The notes under the pieces: generated by a model
The model's input: the letters and a program-made list of their open reading frames with translations, nothing else
Told to the model about the DNA's origin: nothing
Database searches by the model: none
DNA from: an uncultured Parvularculaceae bacterium
GTDB taxonomy: Bacteria; Pseudomonadota; Alphaproteobacteria; Caulobacterales; Parvularculaceae
Assembly (NCBI GenBank): GCA_947259815.1
Contig: CAMYNO010000341.1
Span: 1-9,316, forward strand
Direction: 5' to 3'
Length of the DNA: 9,316 nt
Translations under genes and position numbers: made by a program
Part shown: piece after piece, positions 1-5,920 of the stretch
How positions within the stretch are numbered: the first letter of the stretch is position 1
How the letters are laid out: each line of letters opens with the position of its first letter

Positions 1-1
1 C

Positions 2-595
2 ATTTATTATTACGACAAGGAACCGCGGCTTTTAAGGCCGGTGAATTTCCCGCCCTCCAATCCCGGCCGGGGCTCGGTCATGGCTCAGGACAGAAACGGA
101 CGCAATGTCCTTGTGATCCACGCCCAGGGACAACGTTCAATGCCGCAGGCGATTGACGATCCGTGTGCGGCGGTTGATCGCGAACTTGACGGCGTCAAGC
201 TCGGCCGTGAAGCGGACGCCGTTATCGTCGACTTTCACGCAGAAGCGACCAGTGAAAAATATTCCATGGGCCACTATCTTGACGGCCGCGTCAGCCTGAT
301 CGTCGGCACGCACACCCATGTTCCGACAGCGGATCATCATATCCTGTCAGGCGGTTCGGGCTACATTACCGATCTTGGCATGTGCGGAGATTATGACAGC
401 GTCATCGGCATGGAAAAAACCGAGCCCTTGCACCGGTTCGTCACAAAGATGCCGGGCGGGCGGTTTTCCCCCGCCGCCGGCGAGGCGACGATTTGCGGTA
501 TCTTTGTGGAAACCGACCCCGCAACCGGGCTCGCACAAAAAATCGAGCCGATCCGCATAGGCGGAAGGCTGAGCGAGGCCCAGCCCTCCGTCTGA
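2..595 (+). CDS. TIGR00282/YmdB-family metallophosphoesterase (5' end outside window)
   Basis: This is the C-terminal two thirds of a YmdB-type calcineurin-like phosphoesterase. The family hydrolyses 2',3'-cyclic nucleotides or related phosphodiesters in the cytoplasm. The frame is already open at base 2 and reads YYDKEPRLLRPVNFPPSNPGRGS before the first internal ATG at base 41. That stretch matches the family region after the GNH-type metal motif, so the ATG at 41 is not the true start. Visible family signatures are DFHAEATSEK (metal-ligand His at 236-238), GTHTHVPTAD (His codons at 311-313 and 317-319) and GMCGDYDSVIGM. The C-terminus (IRIGGRLSEAQPSV) is also typical. One patch departs from the usual family pattern: HAQGQRSMPQAIDDP, where relatives usually carry something like MGRVFM. 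The frame stays intact through it. In many alphaproteobacteria this gene sits directly upstream of yebC; here two minus-strand genes intervene. Family assignment is confident; the substrate is not known. Confidence 0.9.
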   Translation: MYYYDKEPRLLRPVNFPPSNPGRGSVMAQDRNGRNVLVIHAQGQRSMPQAIDDPCAAVDRELDGVKLGREADAVIVDFHAEATSEKYSMGHYLDGRVSLIVGTHTHVPTADHHILSGGSGYITDLGMCGDYDSVIGMEKTEPLHRFVTKMPGGRFSPAAGEATICGIFVETDPATGLAQKIEPIRIGGRLSEAQPSV

Positions 596-856
596 TCAGG
601 CGCGGTTATCGAGTTCAGCGCGCACATTGCGCCGTCCCTGTTGCGTGATGCGATAGGGTCCGCCGCCTGACGAGGCGATCAGACGCCGGCGCTTCAGGCG
701 CCTGAAAACGCCCAGGTTGCAATCGTGCAGCGTCCAGCCCTCCCGCGTCACGCAGTTGACCTCGATAATTTTTCCCGCCTCGTTTTTCTCAACGACTACA
801 GCGCCACCGCGCGCGAGTACATGGAGCGTTCGTTGCTCCGCCTTCGAAATGTTCAT
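596..856 (-). CDS. yjhX: YjhX-family protein (UPF0386, putative toxin family)
   Basis: A protein of 86 residues, close to the 85 of E. coli YjhX. Shared features, in order, are an N-terminal [18 protein letters not shown] (residues 1-18), [23 protein letters not shown] (about 38-60, a basic winged-helix-like segment), GPYRI (66-70) and a C-terminal VRAELDNR (78-85). E. coli YjhX has been described as a toxin that inhibits DNA topoisomerase I, paired with the acetyltransferase-like antitoxin YjhQ. No YjhQ-like gene is visible here, so this may be an orphan or may have another role. I chose the ATG at 854-856 because the family starts exactly at MNIS. The frame stays open 18 codons further upstream to an ATG at 910, but that extension matches nothing in the family. 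The Shine-Dalgarno sequence is weak. The stop codon abuts the stop of the facing phosphoesterase gene. The SDR gene lies upstream on the same strand, about 140 bases away. Family call is strong; toxin activity is an inference from the E. coli homologue. Confidence 0.85.
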   Translation of the reverse strand: MNISKAEQRTLHVLARGGAVVVEKNEAGKIIEVNCVTREGWTLHDCNLGVFRRLKRRRLIASSGGGPYRITQQGRRNVRAELDNRA

Positions 857-998
857 TGGAATGTCCAGAGAGAATAGCCAAACCGGACGCGAGCCGTGGG
901 CGCACGTCATGCAAAGTGGTTCAGCTGATTACAATCTCTGACATAAGACTCTTCTGTGGTCGGCGGTTATTTAATCAACAACAACGCTGACTGCAAGT

Positions 999-1751
999 CT
1001 ATCGGACGTAACTCGCACCATTGATGTCAAAAGTCGATCCGGTCGCCGAGGGGCAGGCGCCGCTCATCAGGAACGCAATCATGGCGCCGACCTCTTGTGG
1101 ATCCGCGACACGCCCCAGAGGAACGTCCTTCACCGCCTCAGCCCGCGCAGCGATGTCCTGAGGCGCCATGCGGGTTTCGACCCAACCCGGTGCGATGGCG
1201 TAGAGCAGAATGTTTTCGTTCGCGAGCCCGCGCGCCCAGGTTTTGGTCATGGCGAGTACGGCGCCTTTCGACGCCGCATAAGACGCGTTTTCCACGCCGT
1301 CGCCGCGATGGCCGGCGCGACTTGCAATATTGACGATGGCGCCGCCGTCACCGCGCGCGCGAAAATGCTCGATCGCCGACCGGCAGATATCCGCCGGCGC
1401 CTGAATGTTGACCGCCGCAGCACGCGCCCAGCCGGCGTCCCACGCCTCCAGCGGGCCGGTCAATGGCGAGGCCGTATAGACCCCGGCATTGTTGACGACG
1501 CCGTCGAGCCGGCCCACCCGCGAAAGCGCGGCCGAAACCAGCCGAAAGCCGGCGTGGGCCTCGCCAAGATCTTCGAACAGGAAATCATCCGGCGCCTGGC
1601 CCAGAGCCGCCGCCGTCTCCTCCGCCGCAGCACTTGGGCTCGAAGCGTGAGCAAGGACGCGGGCCCCCGCCGCCTGACAGGCTTTCGCCGCCGCCGCGCC
1701 TATGCCGCGGGACGCCCCGGTTATGAGAATGGTCTTTCCATCAAGGGTCAT
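999..1751 (-). CDS. SDR-family NAD(P)-dependent oxidoreductase
   Basis: A 250-residue classical short-chain dehydrogenase/reductase, the usual length for the family and cytoplasmic. The Rossmann cofactor motif TGASRGIG is at residues 11-18, NNAG at 87-90, the structural Asn at 115, the catalytic Ser at 144 (in VNIAS), and the catalytic YxxxK pair at Tyr158 and Lys162. The segment PGWVETRM (188-195) and the C-terminal ATGSTFDINGASYVR are FabG-like. The substrate cannot be read from the sequence; it could be a 3-oxoacyl thioester, a sugar or another alcohol/ketone. The start at 1749-1751 gives the standard MTLDGKTILITG opening and has a GAGCGGG-type ribosome site just upstream. An ATG 24 codons further upstream (1823) would add an atypical N-terminal extension and was not used. 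The gene is divergent from yebC and lies upstream of yjhX on the same strand. The 142-base gap makes co-transcription with yjhX possible but not certain. Confidence 0.92.
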   Translation of the reverse strand: MTLDGKTILITGASRGIGAAAAKACQAAGARVLAHASSPSAAAEETAAALGQAPDDFLFEDLGEAHAGFRLVSAALSRVGRLDGVVNNAGVYTASPLTGPLEAWDAGWARAAAVNIQAPADICRSAIEHFRARGDGGAIVNIASRAGHRGDGVENASYAASKGAVLAMTKTWARGLANENILLYAIAPGWVETRMAPQDIAARAEAVKDVPLGRVADPQEVGAMIAFLMSGACPSATGSTFDINGASYVR

Positions 1752-1826
1752 CGTGATTTCCCGCTCTTTTTCCGCCGCCGGATGCGCGCCTACACCGTGA
1801 AGGGAGACCCCGGCAAGGGGCAAAAC

Positions 1827-1855
1827 TTGAATGACGGGCTCTAGCGGGCTACATC
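1827..1855 (+). promoter_or_regulatory. Candidate sigma-70-type promoter for yebC
   Basis: In the 150-base divergent gap between the SDR gene and yebC, cTTGAAT (hexamer at 1827-1832) is followed after 17 bases by cTACATC (hexamer at 1850-1855). This resembles the housekeeping promoter pattern of alphaproteobacteria (CTTGAC, 17 bases, CTATAT). It would start transcription near 1862, about 40 bases before the yebC ATG. A promoter of its own would be needed because the yebC neighbour upstream is on the other strand. The match is partial, so this is only a candidate. Confidence 0.35.
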
Positions 1856-1901
1856 GCGCGCTTCCTGATCACAGCAATCCGACAACCTGAGTGAGGTCGC
1901 C

Positions 1902-2648
1902 ATGGCCGGACATAGTAAATGGGCCAATATCCAGCACCGCAAAGGCCGCCAGGACGCCAAGCGGTCCAAAATGTTCTCCAAACTATCGAAGGAGATCACG
2001 GTGGCCGCCAAGATGGGCGCGCCGGACCCGGAATTTAATCCGCGCCTTCGCCTCGCCATCGCCGCCGCCAAGGCGCAGTCGATGCCGAAGGACAATATCG
2101 AGCGCGCCATCAAGAAGTCGACTGACGCGGCCGAGGCGAATTTCGAGGAAATCCGCTATGAAGGGTTCGGCCCCGCGGGCGTCGGCGTCATCGTCGAGGC
2201 CCTGACCGACAACCGCAATCGCGCCGCCAGCGAAGTACGTTCAATCTTTTCCAAGAATGGCGGCAATATGGGCGAGACGGGTTCGGTCTCGTTCATGTTC
2301 GATCTCGTCGGCTATATTGAATATCCGGGCGACAAGGCCAGCGAAGACGACATGCTGGAGGCCGCGATAGAAGCCGGGGCCGACGATGTTCAGTCGTCAG
2401 AGGAGACTCACGAAATATACTGCGTTTTCGACCAGCTTGCCGATGTCGCCTCGGCGCTGGAAAAAACCTTCGGCGAGCCGGAGACGGCGAAACCTTTCTG
2501 GAAGCCGCAGAACACGATCGCCGTTGAATCGGACAAGGCGGAGACCTTGATGAAACTCATCGACGCGCTCGAAGACTGCGACGATGTACAGAACGTTTAC
2601 GCTAATTTCGAGATGTCCGACGAAGACCTTGAACGCCTGGCCGGCTAG
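1902..2648 (+). CDS. yebC: YebC/PmpR/TACO1-family protein
   Basis: A 248-residue full-length YebC-family protein (E. coli YebC has 246). It opens with the invariant [21 protein letters not shown], followed by the helical segment [17 protein letters not shown] and the strongly conserved [19 protein letters not shown] (about residues 54-72). Next comes [22 protein letters not shown], where the second domain begins. The acidic central part contains [11 protein letters not shown], and the protein ends [21 protein letters not shown], typical of the third domain. Older annotation treats the family as transcriptional regulators (PmpR represses quorum-sensing genes in Pseudomonas). More recent work on TACO1 and bacterial YebC points to a role at the ribosome, helping translation through proline-rich stretches. 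The start is supported by GTGAGG about 6 bases upstream. In many alphaproteobacteria yebC is followed by ruvCAB. Here a convergent kinase gene follows, so that link is broken. Confidence 0.96.
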   Translation: MAGHSKWANIQHRKGRQDAKRSKMFSKLSKEITVAAKMGAPDPEFNPRLRLAIAAAKAQSMPKDNIERAIKKSTDAAEANFEEIRYEGFGPAGVGVIVEALTDNRNRAASEVRSIFSKNGGNMGETGSVSFMFDLVGYIEYPGDKASEDDMLEAAIEAGADDVQSSEETHEIYCVFDQLADVASALEKTFGEPETAKPFWKPQNTIAVESDKAETLMKLIDALEDCDDVQNVYANFEMSDEDLERLAG

Positions 2649-2649
2649 A

Positions 2650-2694
2650 GCGCCGGGCGGAAAAGTGGAATCCGGTTTTTCGCAATACCGGCGC
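2650..2694. repeat. Nested intergenic palindrome, possible dispersed repeat and bidirectional terminator
   Basis: The 58-base gap between the convergent yebC and kinase genes is largely occupied by a long imperfect hairpin. Outer arms are GCGCCGG (2650-2656) and CCGGCGC (2688-2694), a perfect 7-bp match. Inner arms are CGGAAAA (2658-2664) and TTTTTCG (2676-2682), 7 bp with one G-T wobble. They enclose the 11-base loop GTGGAATCCGG. The inner unit, with AAAAGTGGAATCCGGTTTT at its core, looks like short palindromic intergenic repeats I associate with Rhizobiales and other alphaproteobacterial genomes. I see no second copy in this window, so repeat status is inferred. Its placement between two stop codons would also suit a terminator for both genes. 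Confidence 0.55.
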
Positions 2695-2706
2695 GATCCC
2701 TAAATA

Positions 2707-4965
2707 CTAGCCCGTCGCGTTCGCAGCGCCAGCCTCGCCCGCGACCCATCGCGCAACGGTGTGATCGAGCTTGTCCTTGCTGACCGGCTTGGCGAGATAA
2801 TCATCCATCCCCGCTTCGTGAGCGGCGTCTATATCGCTCGCCATGACATGCGCGGTCAGACAGACAATCGGGGTGCGAACGATCCCGTTCCGCTCCTCAA
2901 ACTCGCGGATCGCCGTTGTCGCTTCATAGCCGTCCATCTCCGGCATCGACACATCCATCAGCACGAGATCGAAGCGGTCCGGATCGCTTTCATAGTGCTC
3001 AACGGCCTCACGGCCATTCGAAGCAATAACCATTTCTACGGCGTTCGGATCGAGCATATGGCGAATGACAAGCTGATTTACTTCATTGTCCTCAGCCAAC
3101 AGAATGCAGTGTCGATTGATAGCCTGAGCCGTTGAGGCGACCGGGTGACGCGCGACAACCGGACGAACGCTTTCATCGTCTGTCTCATGCTCACCGCCCA
3201 ATATGTCGGCAATCGTCTTACGCAGCATTGCCCCGCGCACCGGCTTGACGAGATAGGCTGAAACGCCAATTTCGCGAAAACGGCGCGCATCGCCGATACC
3301 ATCCACCGATGTCAACGCCATCAAACGCACATTGTCAAAGTCGGGGTTTGCCCGAATGCGCTGGGCAAGTTCTTCGCCGTCCATCTCCGGCATATGGAAA
3401 TCGAGGATCGCCATATCAAAACGCTTGCCACGCATGTGGGCTTGCGTCAGCCGTGCGAGCGCTTCAGCGCCGGAAGAGGCGTCTTCTGTTTCAAAATTCC
3501 ACGAACGCAATTGTTCCGTCAGAATCTGACGATTGACAGCGACATCATCGACAATAAGAACGCGCTGACCATCAATGTTGATTGCCGGCTGCCAGGAGAT
3601 CTTGCTTCCCTCACAAACTGGCAGCGTCACTTCGAACCAGAATGTCGAGCCCTTGCCCACTTGCGATTCGACGCCGATTGCGCCGCCCATAGCTTCGACA
3701 AGCCGGCTGGAAATCGACAGGCCGAGACCGGTGCCGCCATATTTTCGGGTCGTTGTTGAATCCGCCTGATGGAACGCATCGAATATATGTTCGACTTTTT
3801 CCTCGGGAATGCCAACGCCGGTGTCGATGACTTCAACGCGAATGCAGGCGTCATTGCCGATCAACTCTCCCGACACGTTAATCAGCACATGGCCGGCCTC
3901 GGTAAACTTGATTGCATTACCAACCAGATTGGTGACCACCTGACGAATCCGGCCGCCATCGCCCAGCAGAACATTCGGCAAATCGGGCTGGAAACGCACG
4001 ATAACTTCGATCTGTTTTTCCTGGGCCCGCGAAGCGACCAATGCAGCAACATCCTCAACTGACGCGCGCAAATCGAAAGTCGTTGATTCAAGCTCCAGCT
4101 TGCCGGCCTCGATTTTTGAAAAGTCGAGAATATCGTTGATAATCGTAACCAGCGCCGCGCCGGATTTATGAATTGTTTCGGTAAATATCCGCTGTCGGTT
4201 ATCGAGTTCCGTCGCCGCCAGAAGCTCCGCCATACCGAGAACGCCATTCATTGGCGTGCGGATTTCATGGCTCATATTAGCGAGAAACATCGACTTTGCT
4301 TCCGATGCGTGCTCGGCCGCAATGCGCGCAGCGCGAAGTTCGCCGATGAGTTTATTGCGCTCATTCGCAGCCGTGTCGAGCCTGTGTTGCGCGCGGGCGC
4401 CAAACAACACGACATAGAATATCGCCAGTCCAAGCACCGGCGCTGCTGCAATAATCGGCAGAAAATGATCGCCGCCCCATGCCAGGTAACAGCAAATCAG
4501 AAAAGCGACGCCGTAAGGCGAAATCACAATCAGCGCATTGATCGGCTTGGCGCGAAACTGCGCGACCACCAGCATGCAGCCGATCGCAATAAAAAAGAGT
4601 GCAGCCGCTTCCCCGAACTGGTTTCCCGACTGAAACGCAATTACCGGCGCAATCGCCCAGAATGCACAGGAAAGCATTGCGACGAAAACATACACCTGGT
4701 CCGACATGGACTCCCGTATGGCAATCCCGCCGTCCTTGACGCGCCTTTCAAAGAGTGACCGACACAGCCCCGCCGCGACTGTTGCGACATACCAGGTGAG
4801 CGCCGTCAACGGCGCGACCAGCGTCGCCAGAAGAACGCCCCATGCGGTGATATGGATATAACGGGCAACCGGGGTCGACTGGATGATGCCAAGCGAAATA
4901 GCGCCGGCATCCTCCGCGCGCGCGCCTGCGGTTGGCTCGTCGCGCTGAGACAAACCCATATTCAT
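2707..4965 (-). CDS. Membrane hybrid sensor histidine kinase with two receiver domains
   Basis: A 752-residue hybrid kinase. Residues 36-189 are hydrophobic and form about five or six membrane segments (around 36-66, 91-111, 119-136, 141-162 and 167-189). A short helical linker (about 192-224) follows, with no recognisable PAS or GAF domain. The HisKA H-box MSHEIRTPMN is at 231-240, with phospho-acceptor His233. The ATPase domain has the N-box NLVGNAIKF (346-354), G1 DTGVGIP (381-387), F-box FDAFHQAD (395-402) and G2 GGTGLGL (410-416). Receiver 1 spans about 467-590 (acidic pair at DD473-474, phospho-site Asp522, Thr552, Lys574). Receiver 2 spans about 619-742 (Asp625/Asp626 region, phospho-site Asp671, Thr704, Lys726). 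All catalytic residues are present. No HPt domain is visible, so relay to a regulator would need a separate phosphotransfer protein. The start at 4965 is the first Met; a second Met two codons on (4959) is possible. The ligand and partner regulator are unknown. It is divergent from efp and convergent with yebC. Confidence 0.95.
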   Translation of the reverse strand: MNMGLSQRDEPTAGARAEDAGAISLGIIQSTPVARYIHITAWGVLLATLVAPLTALTWYVATVAAGLCRSLFERRVKDGGIAIRESMSDQVYVFVAMLSCAFWAIAPVIAFQSGNQFGEAAALFFIAIGCMLVVAQFRAKPINALIVISPYGVAFLICCYLAWGGDHFLPIIAAAPVLGLAIFYVVLFGARAQHRLDTAANERNKLIGELRAARIAAEHASEAKSMFLANMSHEIRTPMNGVLGMAELLAATELDNRQRIFTETIHKSGAALVTIINDILDFSKIEAGKLELESTTFDLRASVEDVAALVASRAQEKQIEVIVRFQPDLPNVLLGDGGRIRQVVTNLVGNAIKFTEAGHVLINVSGELIGNDACIRVEVIDTGVGIPEEKVEHIFDAFHQADSTTTRKYGGTGLGLSISSRLVEAMGGAIGVESQVGKGSTFWFEVTLPVCEGSKISWQPAINIDGQRVLIVDDVAVNRQILTEQLRSWNFETEDASSGAEALARLTQAHMRGKRFDMAILDFHMPEMDGEELAQRIRANPDFDNVRLMALTSVDGIGDARRFREIGVSAYLVKPVRGAMLRKTIADILGGEHETDDESVRPVVARHPVASTAQAINRHCILLAEDNEVNQLVIRHMLDPNAVEMVIASNGREAVEHYESDPDRFDLVLMDVSMPEMDGYEATTAIREFEERNGIVRTPIVCLTAHVMASDIDAAHEAGMDDYLAKPVSKDKLDHTVARWVAGEAGAANATG

Positions 4966-5045
4966 GCCCGGATCTCGTGCATTTCGCGTCCCCTCTCGCT
5001 GAGCGACACTAAACGCGCTGCATTAAGGTATTGTTGACGCTCGAT

Positions 5046-5061
5046 TCACTTATAAAAGTGA
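5046..5061. promoter_or_regulatory. Inverted repeat in the kinase/efp divergent region, possible operator
   Basis: TCACTT (5046-5051), a 4-base ATAA spacer, then AAGTGA (5056-5061) form a perfect 6-bp inverted repeat. It lies between the divergent kinase start (4965) and the efp start (5189), and its AT-rich core contains TATAAA, which could serve as a -10 element. A TTGACG hexamer sits at 5034-5039, but the spacing to TATAAA is only 11 bases, so I do not call a canonical promoter. Symmetry and location suggest a binding site for a dimeric regulator. The regulator is unknown. Confidence 0.35.
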
Positions 5062-5188
5062 CTCCATTGCGATCTGGCGGAAAATTTATCGCCAAACACA
5101 ACGCCTTATCAGGAGCCGGCTTGTCACGGCATGGTGCGGTTGCTAGAGGCGGACGCTGCGCGATGCAAAAAGACAGGGAACCCGCGAC

Positions 5189-5752
5189 ATGAAGATAAAT
5201 GGCAACGAAATTCGCCCCGGAAATGTTATCCAGCATCAGGGTGGACTATGGGTCGCGGTGAAGACGAATGCAGTCAAACCCGGCAAGGGGCCGGCCTACG
5301 CACAAGTCGAGCTAAAGAATCTGGAAACCGGCTCAAAACTTAACGAACGGTTTCGATCCTCCGAGACGGTGGAGCGGGTTCGCCTCGAACAAAAAGACCA
5401 TACCTACCTTTATGCGGAAGGCGACATGCTCGTCTTTATGGATACCGAATCCTACGAGCAGATTTCAATTCCGAAAGATCTGATCGGCGAGCGCGTTGCA
5501 TTTCTTCAGGACGGGATGGCCGTAGTGGTTGAAATCCATGAAGGTCGCGCCATCGGCGTTCAGATGCCCGAGCAAGTTACCCTTGAGGTCGTGGAGACGG
5601 AGCCGACCGTAAAGGGACAGACGGCCTCGTCTTCTTACAAGCCCGCAATTGTCGATAACGGACTGCGCGTCATGATCCCGCCCTATATGACGACCGGCGA
5701 GAAAATTATCGTCAACACCGAGACGCTAGAATATGTAAAGCGCGCGGATTAA
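5189..5752 (+). CDS. efp: Translation elongation factor P
   Basis: A 187-residue EF-P, the standard bacterial length. EF-P binds between the P and E sites of the ribosome and stimulates peptide-bond formation at consecutive prolines. Domain I (about 1-62) has the expected opening [20 protein letters not shown] and the tip loop VKPGKGPAY. Lys33 in PGKGP aligns with E. coli Lys34, the residue modified by beta-lysylation in E. coli. Domain II follows (about 64-127, with [22 protein letters not shown]). Domain III (about 128-187) contains the EF-P signature [30 protein letters not shown]. The start at 5189 is supported by ACAGGGA about 9 bases upstream and by alignment to the family N-terminus. 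The modification enzymes EpmA and EpmB are not in this window. The gene is divergent from the kinase gene and probably transcribed alone. Nothing in it looks degraded. Confidence 0.98.
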   Translation: MKINGNEIRPGNVIQHQGGLWVAVKTNAVKPGKGPAYAQVELKNLETGSKLNERFRSSETVERVRLEQKDHTYLYAEGDMLVFMDTESYEQISIPKDLIGERVAFLQDGMAVVVEIHEGRAIGVQMPEQVTLEVVETEPTVKGQTASSSYKPAIVDNGLRVMIPPYMTTGEKIIVNTETLEYVKRAD

Positions 5753-5786
5753 AGCGCCGACTAATCCCATTCCGGGCCTGCGACAT

Positions 5787-5802
5787 TCGTCGCCCGCGAC
5801 GA
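5787..5802. terminator. Short GC-rich hairpin after efp, weak terminator candidate
   Basis: TCGTCGC (5787-5793) and GCGACGA (5796-5802) are perfect inverted arms separated by CC, starting 35 bases after the efp stop codon. No T-run follows on the plus strand, so intrinsic termination is uncertain. The hairpin could instead protect the 3' end of the efp transcript, or it could be a chance feature of GC-rich DNA. Confidence 0.3.
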
Positions 5803-5920
5803 GGCGTTCGTTCACTGCGCCGAAGCGAGCGCTACCCGATTGCACATGCCCGCCGCCCATGTAGTGCTGACTTATTGGGCGCCGCGCTCCCATTCCGGGT
5901 GCGTGCTGAAAGGGAAAAAG

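Noticed and set aside
104..160. Possible frameshift in the phosphoesterase at the unusual HAQGQRSMPQ patch
   Set aside because: The frame is continuous, and conserved family residues resume at once (DDP, AVDREL), so substitutions explain it better than a shifted frame.
857..910. N-terminal extension of the YjhX protein by 18 residues
   Set aside because: The family starts at MNIS-like sequence and the E. coli protein is 85 residues; the extension is unrelated to the family.
1095..1844. Long open frame on the plus strand opposite the SDR gene (249 codons)
   Set aside because: It is a GC-rich antisense shadow: its translation is Arg- and Pro-heavy with no family features, while the minus strand encodes a complete SDR with all motifs.
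4168..4758. 196-codon open frame on the plus strand inside the kinase gene
   Set aside because: It lies opposite the membrane and H-box coding part of an intact kinase and has low-complexity basic composition without motifs.
5034..5056. TTGACG followed by TATAAA as a promoter for efp
   Set aside because: The spacing is 11 bases, well short of the 16-18 needed for a sigma-70-type promoter. I kept only the palindrome as a feature.
5009..5236. 75-codon minus-strand open frame between the kinase and efp
   Set aside because: It covers the efp start region and the divergent control region; its translation resembles no family.
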